Part shown: piece after piece, positions 1 to 6,340 of the stretch | Numbering within the stretch: position 1 is the first letter of the stretch | Layout: each line of letters begins with the position of its first letter | DNA from: Pelagibius sp041565695 | Lineage (GTDB): Bacteria > Pseudomonadota > Alphaproteobacteria > Kiloniellales > Kiloniellaceae | Assembly (NCBI GenBank): GCA_041565695.1 | Contig: JBFGUI010000177.1 | Span: 1 to 8,111 of the forward strand | Length of the DNA: 8,111 nt | Direction of reading: 5' to 3' | Position numbers and translations under genes: made by a program | The notes under the pieces: model-generated | What the model was told of the DNA's origin: nothing | What the model saw: only the letters and a program-made list of their open reading frames with translations | The model's database searches: none

Positions 1-218
1 GCGCCATCGCCGACCGGGCCCGGGACGCCCTGCCGGCCCTGGTCACGACGGCGGTCAGGCCCGATGGCCGCACGGCCGTGAGCCGGGTCCTCGCCGCCCT
101 CGCCCGCCGGCCGGGCGACATCCCGGGAACCATCAGGCTGGCCCGCCGCGCCGAGCTTGCGCTCGCGCGGCTGCGCATGCTGGAAGCCGTGAAAGCGCCG
201 CTACTCGGCCGCTTCTGA
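1..218 (+). CDS. 3' end of an unidentified protein-coding gene (partial)
   Basis: An open frame enters from the left edge (first full codon at position 3) and ends at the TGA at 216-218, giving the last 71 residues of a protein that I do not recognise. The tail is rich in Ala, Arg and Leu, looks helical and ends in LLGRF. It has no transmembrane segment, Cys cluster or catalytic motif that I can name. I believe it is coding because nearly every codon ends in G or C, matching the neighbouring genes, and no stop interrupts it. It runs tail to tail into hpnH: the last 18 bp (201-218) are shared with the end of hpnH on the other strand. Being next to hopanoid genes, it could be another lipid-related enzyme, but that is only a guess from position. 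Confidence 0.6.
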   Translation, partial: AIADRARDALPALVTTAVRPDGRTAVSRVLAALARRPGDIPGTIRLARRAELALARLRMLEAVKAPLLGRF

Positions 219-1355
219 GGGGGAGGCGCCGGGCTTTTCCGCCTTCTGCTTCCCCGACTCCTTGAGGGCCTCGGCGACGAAGTCCTCGAAGGCGTAGACC
301 GCCGGACGCTGCCTGGAAAGGTCGATCTCCGGGGCCATCTCGCCTTCGGTGGCAACCCCCTTCAGCGCCACCTTGAGGGCCTTCAGCGGATGGGCCACGG
401 TATCGGCCACGGCAGTGCCCTCATAGCCGCAGTGGACCATGCAATTGGCGCACTTCTCGTAGTTGCCGGTGCCGTAGTCGCCCCACTCGGTCTCTTCCAT
501 CAGCTCCCTGAAGCTTGCGGCATAGCCTTCGTTCAGCAGATAGCAGGGCCGCTGCCAGCCGAAGACGTTGCGCGTCGGGTTGCTCCACGGCGTGCACGCG
601 TAGGCCTGGTTGCCGGCCAGGAAATCGAGGAACAGGCTGGACTGGGAGAAGCGCCATTTGCGCCCCTTGCCGCGGCGGAAGACGTCGCGGAACAGCTCCT
701 TGGTCTGACGGCGGGAGAGGAAGTGCTCCTGGTCCGGCGCGCGCTCGTAGGCGTAGCCGGGGGAAATGGTGACACCCTCCACGCCCAGGTCGCGGGCGAA
801 ATCGAGGTATTCGGCGACCTCGTCCGGCCTGGCGTTGTTGAACAGGGTACAGTTCACGTTGACCCGGAAACCGCGGTCGCGGGCCAGCTCGATGGCCTTG
901 ACCGCGCGCTTGAACACGCCCTTCTGGTCGACCGCGCGGTCGTGCTCCTCCTCCAGGCCGTCGAGGTGGATGGAGAAGGTCAGGTACTTGCTGGGCTTGA
1001 AGAGGTCGATCTTCTTCTCCAGCAAGAGCGCATTGGTGCAGAGGTAGACGAAGCGCTTACGCTTCACCAGCTCCTCGACGATCCGCGGCATGTCCTTGTG
1101 GATCAGCGGCTCGCCGCCGGGAATGGAGATGACCGGGGCGCCGCTTTCCTCGGCGGCCTCGATGCACTCCTCCACCGACAGGCGGCGGTTCAGGATCTCG
1201 TCGGGATAGTCAATCTTGCCGCAGCCCGGACAGGCCAGGTTGCAGCGGAACAGCGGCTCCAGCATCAGCACCAGCGGATAGCGGTCGTTGCCCTTGAGGC
1301 GCTGCTTCATGATGTAGGCGCCGACGCGCAGCTGCTGAATAAGGGGAACCGCCAA
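201..1355 (-). CDS. hpnH: HpnH, radical SAM adenosylhopane synthase
   Basis: This cytoplasmic radical-SAM enzyme adds the 5'-deoxyadenosyl radical to diploptene to make adenosylhopane, the first step of C35 hopanoid side-chain synthesis; HpnG then removes adenine. The 384 residues match the usual family length. The 4Fe-4S motif CNLACPGC has its cysteines at 38, 42 and 45, followed by GKIDYPD, which is typical of HpnH. SAM-binding GGEP is at 80-83. C106, in YLCTN, is at the position I recall being reported as an important active-site cysteine in studied HpnH proteins. A C-terminal Cys set (C254, C271, C302, C305, C309) resembles a SPASM-like region. The last 20 residues are a charged, Ala-rich tail without family motifs. 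The start is TTG (1353-1355), chosen because AGGAG lies 7 nt upstream and the protein then begins MAVPLIQQLRVGAY, as family members do. hpnA lies 157 bp upstream on the same strand. Confidence 0.94.
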   Translation of the reverse strand: MAVPLIQQLRVGAYIMKQRLKGNDRYPLVLMLEPLFRCNLACPGCGKIDYPDEILNRRLSVEECIEAAEESGAPVISIPGGEPLIHKDMPRIVEELVKRKRFVYLCTNALLLEKKIDLFKPSKYLTFSIHLDGLEEEHDRAVDQKGVFKRAVKAIELARDRGFRVNVNCTLFNNARPDEVAEYLDFARDLGVEGVTISPGYAYERAPDQEHFLSRRQTKELFRDVFRRGKGRKWRFSQSSLFLDFLAGNQAYACTPWSNPTRNVFGWQRPCYLLNEGYAASFRELMEETEWGDYGTGNYEKCANCMVHCGYEGTAVADTVAHPLKALKVALKGVATEGEMAPEIDLSRQRPAVYAFEDFVAEALKESGKQKAEKPGASPSEAAE

Positions 1356-1512
1356 AACGCTGCTCCTGAGTCCGGATGGGAAGAATCGCTAGGGAATACT
1401 GCTTTTCGGCCGCCCAGTCTAACGCTTTTGCGGCGCAACACCACCCCAGAGACTGTGGGGATTTTGAGCACTGTTAGGGAATTCCGGCGGAGTCGAGCCC
1501 GAACCGCCCCGG
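1356..1512. other. 157-bp gap between hpnA and hpnH
   Basis: This is the untranslated gap between the hpnA stop and the hpnH TTG. I see no convincing sigma-70 promoter pair for hpnH and no intrinsic terminator for hpnA. It contains a perfect 11-bp palindrome, TTGCGGCGCAA, at 1428-1438. It also contains a weak 5-bp hairpin, CCCCA/TGGGG, at 1444-1460, which has no T-run on the minus strand. Whether hpnH is read through from hpnA or has its own promoter cannot be decided from the sequence. Confidence 0.5.
1363..1367 (-). promoter_or_regulatory. Ribosome-binding site of hpnH (AGGAG before a TTG start)
   Basis: Read on the minus strand, AGGAG is followed by 7 nt (cagcgtt) and then TTG. This is optimal Shine-Dalgarno spacing and fixes the non-ATG start of hpnH. 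The next in-frame methionine (residue 16, in AYIMKQ) would cut off the conserved N-terminus and has no comparable site. Confidence 0.75.
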
Positions 1513-2505
1513 CTAGTTCAGGTAGCCCTGCCGCTCGAACCAGCCGACGGCGTCCTCCAGGGCCTCGCAGGCCGGGCGCGGGCCGTAGCCCAGGGCTTGG
1601 CGCGCTTTGGCGCTGGTGAAGTACATCGGCTTGGCCGCCATCTTGAGCCCGTCGACGGTCAGCAGCGGTTCGGGACCGCCGGCCAGGCGCGCCCAGCCCT
1701 CCACCGCATAGGCCAGGGGAAAGAGCGGGCGGCGCGGCAGGCGCAGGCGCGGCGCGGGCGCCCCGCGCAGAGCGGCCACCTGGGCCAGGATCTCGCCGAG
1801 GCGGAGGTTTTCGCCGCCCAGGACGTAGCGCTCGCCCAGGACACCCTTCTCATAGGCCTGCAGATGGCCTTCGGCCACGTCGTTGACGTGAACCACGTTG
1901 AGGCCGGTCTCGACGAAGGCGGGGATCCTGCCGCGTGCGGCGGCCACCACCATGCGGCCGGTCGGCGTCGGCTTGACGTCGCCGGGGCCGATGGGTGTCG
2001 AGGGGTTGACGATCACCACCGGCAGCCCCTTTTCGCGCTGCAGGCGGCGCACCTCGGCCTCGGCCAAGTACTTGGAGCGCTTGTAAACCCCCACCATGTC
2101 GTCGAGGCGCACCGGCGTCTCCTCATCGGCTGGCGCGCTGTCCGCCGCCTTGCCGAGCACTGCGACGGAGGAGGTATAGACGACCCGCTGCACCCCGTGG
2201 CGCAGCGCCAGCTCCATCAGCCGCCGGGTACCCTGCACATTGGTCTGCAGCATGGCCGCGGGCCGGCGCACCCAGATGCGGTAGTCGGCAGCAATGTGGA
2301 ACAGTGCATGACAGCCCCGCAGAGCCGCGTCGAGCGATTCGCCGTCGGCCAGGTCGCCTTCGACCGGATCGACCGCCAGCCCTTCCAAATTGCGCCGGTC
2401 GCTGCCACGGCGCACCAGGCAACGGGGCTGTTCGCCGCGCGCGTTCAGCGCGCGCACGACCGCGGCGCCGACAAATCCCGTACCACCGGTGACGAGGATG
2501 CTCAT
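1513..2505 (-). CDS. hpnA: HpnA, hopanoid-associated NAD(P)-dependent sugar epimerase/reductase
   Basis: This is an extended short-chain dehydrogenase/reductase (NAD-dependent epimerase/dehydratase) of 330 residues, the usual length of HpnA. The N-terminal Rossmann fold carries TGGTGFVG at 6-13. The catalytic elements are TSS at 111-113 and YKRSK with Tyr141 and Lys145. NPSTPIGPGD follows at 167-176 and HVNDVAEGH at 206-214; both are typical of the family. HpnA genes track hopanoid clusters and are thought to act on the sugar-derived hopanoid side chain, but its exact reaction is not firmly established as far as I know. The ATG at 2503-2505 is chosen because MSILVTGGTGFVG puts the glycine loop at the very N-terminus. 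The frame stays open far upstream, but that extension lies antisense to hpnM and is not protein-like. A GAGG lies only 1 nt before the ATG, so the ribosome site is poor. The gene is divergent from hpnM and lies upstream of hpnH on the same strand. Confidence 0.88.
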   Translation of the reverse strand: MSILVTGGTGFVGAAVVRALNARGEQPRCLVRRGSDRRNLEGLAVDPVEGDLADGESLDAALRGCHALFHIAADYRIWVRRPAAMLQTNVQGTRRLMELALRHGVQRVVYTSSVAVLGKAADSAPADEETPVRLDDMVGVYKRSKYLAEAEVRRLQREKGLPVVIVNPSTPIGPGDVKPTPTGRMVVAAARGRIPAFVETGLNVVHVNDVAEGHLQAYEKGVLGERYVLGGENLRLGEILAQVAALRGAPAPRLRLPRRPLFPLAYAVEGWARLAGGPEPLLTVDGLKMAAKPMYFTSAKARQALGYGPRPACEALEDAVGWFERQGYLN

Positions 2506-2613
2506 GCCTCGCAGCTTGCGCCCGCCGGATCGCCGCGGCAAGAGCAAGAAAATTCCTTGCACCCCGCGCAGATGGCCGTACATCTGGAAGAACCCGACAG
2601 CCAGAGACCTGAA
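2506..2613. promoter_or_regulatory. Divergent hpnA/hpnM intergenic control region
   Basis: These 108 bp separate the divergent starts of hpnA and hpnM and should hold both promoters. For hpnM there is a weak sigma-70-like pair: TTGCAC at 2557-2562, a 16-bp spacer and TACATC at 2579-2584. A 5-bp-arm inverted repeat, GCAAG/CTTGC with a 7-nt loop, spans 2544-2560 and overlaps that -35, as an operator might. No good -10 is visible for hpnA. The elements are weak and were read by eye only; the existence of a control region rests mainly on gene orientation. Confidence 0.35.
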
Positions 2614-3219
2614 ATGACGCGTATCGCCCTTGCCATCTTCCTGCTCGGCCTGCTGCTCGTCGCGCCGGCCGGACGCGCGGCCGAGACGCCGACGGCAACG
2701 GTGGCGCGGCTCAACGATACATTGCTGGAGGTGATGCAGCAGGCCGAGGCGCTGGGCTACCAGGGCCGCTACGACAAGCTGGCGCCTGTGCTGAGCGAGA
2801 GCTTCGATTTTCCGGGCATGGCGAAGGTCACCATCGGCAGCCAGTGGAACGTTATCAGCAGCGCTCAGCAGCAGGCCTTCACCGAAGCCTTCACCGACTA
2901 CAGCATCGGCGTCTTCGCCCATCGCTTCAACGGCTACGAGGGCGAGCGCTTCGAGATTCTCGGCGAACAGCCGGGGCGGCGCGGCACCGTGCTGGTGCAG
3001 AACCAGATCGTGAAGAGCGACGGCGAAGCGATCGCGATCAACTACCTGACGCAGCCGCAGGACGACGGCGGCTGGCGTATCGTCGACACCATCCTCGGCG
3101 GTGTTTCCTCCGAACTGGCCGGCCGGCGCAAAGAGTACAGCGGCATTATCGCCAAGACCGGCATCGTCTCCCTGATCCAGGCGCTGAAGGACAAGACCGC
3201 CGCCTTCGCGGCGGAGTGA
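2614..3219 (+). CDS. hpnM: HpnM, secreted MlaC/Ttg2D-like hopanoid/lipid carrier
   Basis: This is a periplasmic lipid-binding protein of the MlaC (toluene tolerance Ttg2D, ABC-transporter auxiliary) family, here the hopanoid-cluster member HpnM. Such proteins ferry lipids between inner and outer membranes; for HpnM a role in hopanoid trafficking is assumed rather than proven. The 201 residues begin with a clear Sec signal peptide: MTR, a hydrophobic stretch at 4-18, and a likely cut after AGRA (about residue 22). The mature part shows MlaC hallmarks: LNDTLLEVMQQA near 33-44, the FDFPGMAKVTIGSQW block at 64-78, FTDYS at 93-97, and DGGWRIVDTILGGVSS at 151-166. The ATG at 2614-2616 is chosen because it places the signal peptide at the N-terminus; an earlier in-frame ATG at 2572 would put 14 polar residues before it. 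The ribosome site is weak (AGAG about 7 nt upstream). The gene is followed after 11 bp by the ligase gene. Confidence 0.87.
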   Translation: MTRIALAIFLLGLLLVAPAGRAAETPTATVARLNDTLLEVMQQAEALGYQGRYDKLAPVLSESFDFPGMAKVTIGSQWNVISSAQQQAFTEAFTDYSIGVFAHRFNGYEGERFEILGEQPGRRGTVLVQNQIVKSDGEAIAINYLTQPQDDGGWRIVDTILGGVSSELAGRRKEYSGIIAKTGIVSLIQALKDKTAAFAAE

Positions 3220-3230
3220 GTAAGCGGACA

Positions 3231-4277
3231 ATGCAGCACAAGACCATCACGACTCTCGCCATCATCACCGGCGATCACAAGGCGAGCGACCCGACCAAGA
3301 AGGGTGCCGCCTACGGGCCGGAGGACCTGAAGGCGCACGAGGCCATGGTAGCGGCGCTGGAGAGCCTCGGGCGTTTCGACATCACCATCTACAACGACCA
3401 CGCCAATCTCTTCGAACGGCTGACCGCTGAGCGGCCCGACCTGGTGGTCAACTTCTGCGACACCGGCGTCAACAACCGGCCAACCCGTGAGCTGAACCTG
3501 CCCGCCTGGCTCGAACTGCACGATATTCCCTATACCGGCGCCACGCCGCAAGCCATGGTGCTCTGCTTCGACAAGCAGATCGTGCGCCTCGTGGCCGAGG
3601 CGCTGCGCATCGAGGTGCCCGGCGAGCATTACCTGCCGGCCGACGCCCGGGGGCTAGCCGGACGCGAGGCGCTGCCCGACCTCTATCCGGCCCTGCTGAA
3701 GCCCAACGCCGCCGACGGCAGCGTCGGCATCACCAAGGACGCGGTGGTGCACAACGAGACGGAGGCGCGCGCCTACCTGGCCTTCCTCGACCGCGAGCTG
3801 CCGGGCCGCGACATCCTCTGGCAGGAATACCTGCCCGGCCCGGAATACGGCATGGGCCTGATCGGCAACCCGGACGGGACACCAAACGGGGGCCTGACCG
3901 CCCTGCCGCCGCTCGAAGTCGATTTCTCCGGCCTGCCGAAGGGTGCCAACCCGATTCTCTCCTTCGAATCAAAGGCCGACCCGGACTCGCCCTACTGGAC
4001 GGAAATCAGGTTCCGCCAGGCGAACATTCAGCCGGCCACCCTGCAGCGCATGGAATCCTGGGCCAAGCTGCTGTTCCGCCGCTTCGGCCTGCAGGACTAC
4101 GGGCGCTTCGACTTCCGCTGTGCCGTCGACGGCCGGCCCAAGCTGATGGAGTGCAACCCCAACCCGGCCTGGGCCAACGACGGCAAGCTCGCCTTCATGG
4201 CCGGCTTCGCCAAGATTCCTTATGCGAAGATGCTGGAAATGGTGATCGACGCGGCGATCAAGCGGGTCGGCGGTTAG
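3231..4277 (+). CDS. D-alanine-D-alanine-ligase-like ATP-grasp enzyme (substrate unknown)
   Basis: The 348-residue protein has the fold and ATP-grasp residues of Ddl-type carboxylate-amine ligases, which join two amino acids or similar groups through an acyl-phosphate. Visible elements are: a pre-ATP-grasp domain ending in HDIPYTGATPQAM (97-109); FDK with Lys115; ATP-binding LLKPNAADGSVGI at 155-167 with Lys157; QEYLPGPEYGMG at 198-209; Lys248 in the substrate-loop region (FESKADPDSPYW); and metal-binding Asp294, Glu307 and Asn309 in FDFRC and MECNPNP. The N-terminal serine signature of true Ddl enzymes is absent (the region reads FCDTGVNNRP instead), so it is probably not a peptidoglycan D-Ala-D-Ala ligase. 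The likely product is a dipeptide or peptide-like amide. The start codon lies 11 bp after the hpnM stop, so the two genes probably share a transcript. The ribosome site is weak (GCGGA just upstream). The gene converges on the hydrolase gene with a 26-bp gap that has only a 4-bp hairpin and no T-run. Confidence 0.82.
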   Translation: MQHKTITTLAIITGDHKASDPTKKGAAYGPEDLKAHEAMVAALESLGRFDITIYNDHANLFERLTAERPDLVVNFCDTGVNNRPTRELNLPAWLELHDIPYTGATPQAMVLCFDKQIVRLVAEALRIEVPGEHYLPADARGLAGREALPDLYPALLKPNAADGSVGITKDAVVHNETEARAYLAFLDRELPGRDILWQEYLPGPEYGMGLIGNPDGTPNGGLTALPPLEVDFSGLPKGANPILSFESKADPDSPYWTEIRFRQANIQPATLQRMESWAKLLFRRFGLQDYGRFDFRCAVDGRPKLMECNPNPAWANDGKLAFMAGFAKIPYAKMLEMVIDAAIKRVGG

Positions 4278-4303
4278 CTTCCTCGCGCAGCCGCGCATCC
4301 CAC

Positions 4304-6340
4304 CTACAGCAGCTTTCTCGGGATCGATACCGTCCAGCGGCGATGGGCGAAGGGCGCATCGTTCTCGAAGGCCTCGAGGTCGCCGGTGAACTGGAAGGCC
4401 TCGGCCGTGGCGGTCAGACGCGTGCGGCAGTCGATGCGCACCGACCAACCGTCGCGACGCAGCACCGCGCTCTGCGCCATCTCGGTCTGTGCGGACAGCG
4501 GATCGTCCTCGAGAATGCGGTAGCGCTTCATCTGGGTATAGCCGAGATCCAGATCGATCTCCTCGATGCGGGCCAGGGCGGCGCCGGGGAACTCGCCGGT
4601 CTCCAAAGTGTAGATCATCTCGTTGGTGGTGAGATCGATCTCGATGGCGCGGGTCATGTTCATGTGCAGCAGCTTGCGGTGCCGGGTGCCCGGCGCGGCC
4701 CGCGGCGGCGCGAAGGCCGGCAGTTCGGCATCCCCGGCGCGCGGCAGGCGCACCGGCAGGTCGAGGCTGCCGGTTCCCGTGCGCACCGTCAGGGTCACGG
4801 CCTCCGGCGCCGGCCAGATCATCGGCCAGTAGCTGGTCGAGAGGCCGAGGCGCAGACGGTGACCGGCGGGAATCACCTGCCCCAGGTCGTCGAGCTGCAG
4901 GCGCACGCGATACCACCGGCCCGGCTCCAGCGCTTCCGGTTTCTCATGGCTGTCGCGGTGGCACAGGTTGAGGATACCGTATGAGATGCGCGACGACTTG
5001 CCGTCCGGATGCACGTCGCAGAGCCGCGCCACCAGAAAGGCGACCGGCTTGTCGGCCTTGACATCGAGCTCCAGCACCGGCGCACCGAGCAACTCCAGCG
5101 GCGCGTCCAGGGCATCGCTGTCGAACACCAGGGAGCCCCCGTCGTCGGCGCGCTGGTCGCGCGGCGCCTCGCCGTCCGCCCCGAAGCCGCACCACTCGCC
5201 GCCGCGCACGCCGAGGGTCTGCGGCGAGGAGAAGGCAACCTCGTGCTGCACCGGCGGCAGGCCGTCCGACAGCCATCCCCAGTCGAGATGCAGGCGGCGC
5301 TGTTCGATGCGCGGCGAGGGCCAGGCCTCCTCAGCCACCCAGCGGCCGGGCCGCGTCTCGTACTGCGGCTGCGGGGCGAGGCTGTCCTGCATCCAGGCGC
5401 GCAGCAGCGGTTCGTCCATGATCCCGGTATCGCGGCCCTTCAGCCAGTGGTCCCACCAGCGCAGCGCCTCCTGCAGGTAGCCGATCTCCGGGCCTGGGGT
5501 GGCGTCGTGCGGGAAGTTGTGCGCCCAGGGGCCGATCAGACCCTTGCGCGGCACCTTGAGGTGCTCGAGCAGGCGCGGCACGGCGTTGGTGTAGCCGTCG
5601 GCCCAACCGCCGATGGCATAGACCGGGCAGCGGATGGCGCCGTAGTTCTCGTTCACCGAGCCGTGCTTCCAGTAGTCGTCGCGCCAGGGATGACGCATCC
5701 ACACTGCGGGATAGGCCTCGTCCTTCTCGATGCGCTCGCGCCAGGCATCCCGCCAACTTTCGCCGACGATCTTGGGATCCGGCGGCAGGGCGTTGTAGAG
5801 GGTCAGGATCGAGCCCCACTGCATATTCTCGTTGAGCAGGCAACCGCCCTTGTAGTGGGCGTCGTCGGCGTAGCGGTCGTCGGCGGCGCAGAGCGTGATG
5901 ATGGCTTTCAGCGCCGGCGGGTTGAGGGCCGCAACCTGCAGGGCGTTGAAGCCGCCCCAGGAGATGCCGGTCATGCCGACGGCGCCGTCGCACCACGGTT
6001 GCGCGGCGCACCAGGCGACTATGGCGACCGCGTCCTGCAATTCCTGCGGCGTGTATTCATCGCTGAGTATCCCGTCGGAATCGCCACTGCCGCGCACGTC
6101 GACGCGCAGCGAGGCGTAGCCGTGCAGCGCATAGAAGCGGTGCATCGGCTCGTCGCGGGCGCGCATGAAGTCGCGCTTGCGGTAGGGAATGAACTCGAGG
6201 ATCGCCGGCACCGGCGTCTGGCGGGCGCTTCTCGGCAGCCACAGCCGCGCGGCGAGGCGCGCGCCGTCGGGCATGGGGATCCAGGCGTTCTCGATTTCCT
6301 CGATGCCGCTGAGATCCGAGAGGTCCCTCCCCTCAGTCAT
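4304..6340 (-). CDS. CocE/NonD family alpha/beta-hydrolase (X-Pro dipeptidyl-peptidase-like) with an extra C-terminal domain
   Basis: This serine hydrolase belongs to the family of cocaine esterase, alpha-amino-acid ester hydrolases and S15 X-Pro peptidases, which cleave amide or ester bonds, often beside an amino-acyl group. In 678 residues: PMPDGARLAARLWLP at 22-36, EFIPYRKRD at 49-57, and DVRGSGDSDG at 81-90. The nucleophile elbow GISWGG has Ser127, with Asp248 in GGWADGY and His274 in GPWAHNFPH completing the triad. A jelly-roll-like X-Pro C-terminal domain runs from about 320 to 555 (GHRLRLGLSTSYWP lies near its end). A further 123 residues, rich in beta-strand-like sequence, go beyond the usual family end. 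No signal peptide is seen, so it is probably cytoplasmic. The ATG at 6338-6340 is chosen because GGGGG lies 3 nt upstream, the residues before it are low-complexity, and it overlaps the stop of the upstream gene by 8 bp, implying translational coupling. The substrate is unknown. Confidence 0.87.
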   Translation of the reverse strand: MTEGRDLSDLSGIEEIENAWIPMPDGARLAARLWLPRSARQTPVPAILEFIPYRKRDFMRARDEPMHRFYALHGYASLRVDVRGSGDSDGILSDEYTPQELQDAVAIVAWCAAQPWCDGAVGMTGISWGGFNALQVAALNPPALKAIITLCAADDRYADDAHYKGGCLLNENMQWGSILTLYNALPPDPKIVGESWRDAWRERIEKDEAYPAVWMRHPWRDDYWKHGSVNENYGAIRCPVYAIGGWADGYTNAVPRLLEHLKVPRKGLIGPWAHNFPHDATPGPEIGYLQEALRWWDHWLKGRDTGIMDEPLLRAWMQDSLAPQPQYETRPGRWVAEEAWPSPRIEQRRLHLDWGWLSDGLPPVQHEVAFSSPQTLGVRGGEWCGFGADGEAPRDQRADDGGSLVFDSDALDAPLELLGAPVLELDVKADKPVAFLVARLCDVHPDGKSSRISYGILNLCHRDSHEKPEALEPGRWYRVRLQLDDLGQVIPAGHRLRLGLSTSYWPMIWPAPEAVTLTVRTGTGSLDLPVRLPRAGDAELPAFAPPRAAPGTRHRKLLHMNMTRAIEIDLTTNEMIYTLETGEFPGAALARIEEIDLDLGYTQMKRYRILEDDPLSAQTEMAQSAVLRRDGWSVRIDCRTRLTATAEAFQFTGDLEAFENDAPFAHRRWTVSIPRKLL

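Noticed and set aside
1444..1460. Possible intrinsic terminator hairpin CCCCA/TGGGG followed by ATTTT
   Set aside because: The stem is only 5 bp and the T-run is short and on the plus strand, where no gene ends nearby. It cannot terminate hpnA on the minus strand.
390..1619. 409-codon open frame on the plus strand opposite hpnH
   Set aside because: It lies antisense to a clear HpnH and has low-complexity Ala/Val/Leu/Gly-rich sequence with no motifs. Such shadow frames are common in GC-rich coding DNA.
1597..2613. N-terminal extension of the hpnM frame
   Set aside because: It is antisense to hpnA, and the signal peptide defines the start at 2614.
2506..3231. N-terminal extension of the hpnA frame
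   Set aside because: The frame stays open upstream but is antisense to the well-supported hpnM, shows no family similarity, and the Rossmann motif begins right at the ATG at 2503-2505.
4278..4303. Bidirectional terminator between the converging ligase and hydrolase genes
   Set aside because: There is only a 4-bp GCGC/GCGC stem and no T-run on either strand.
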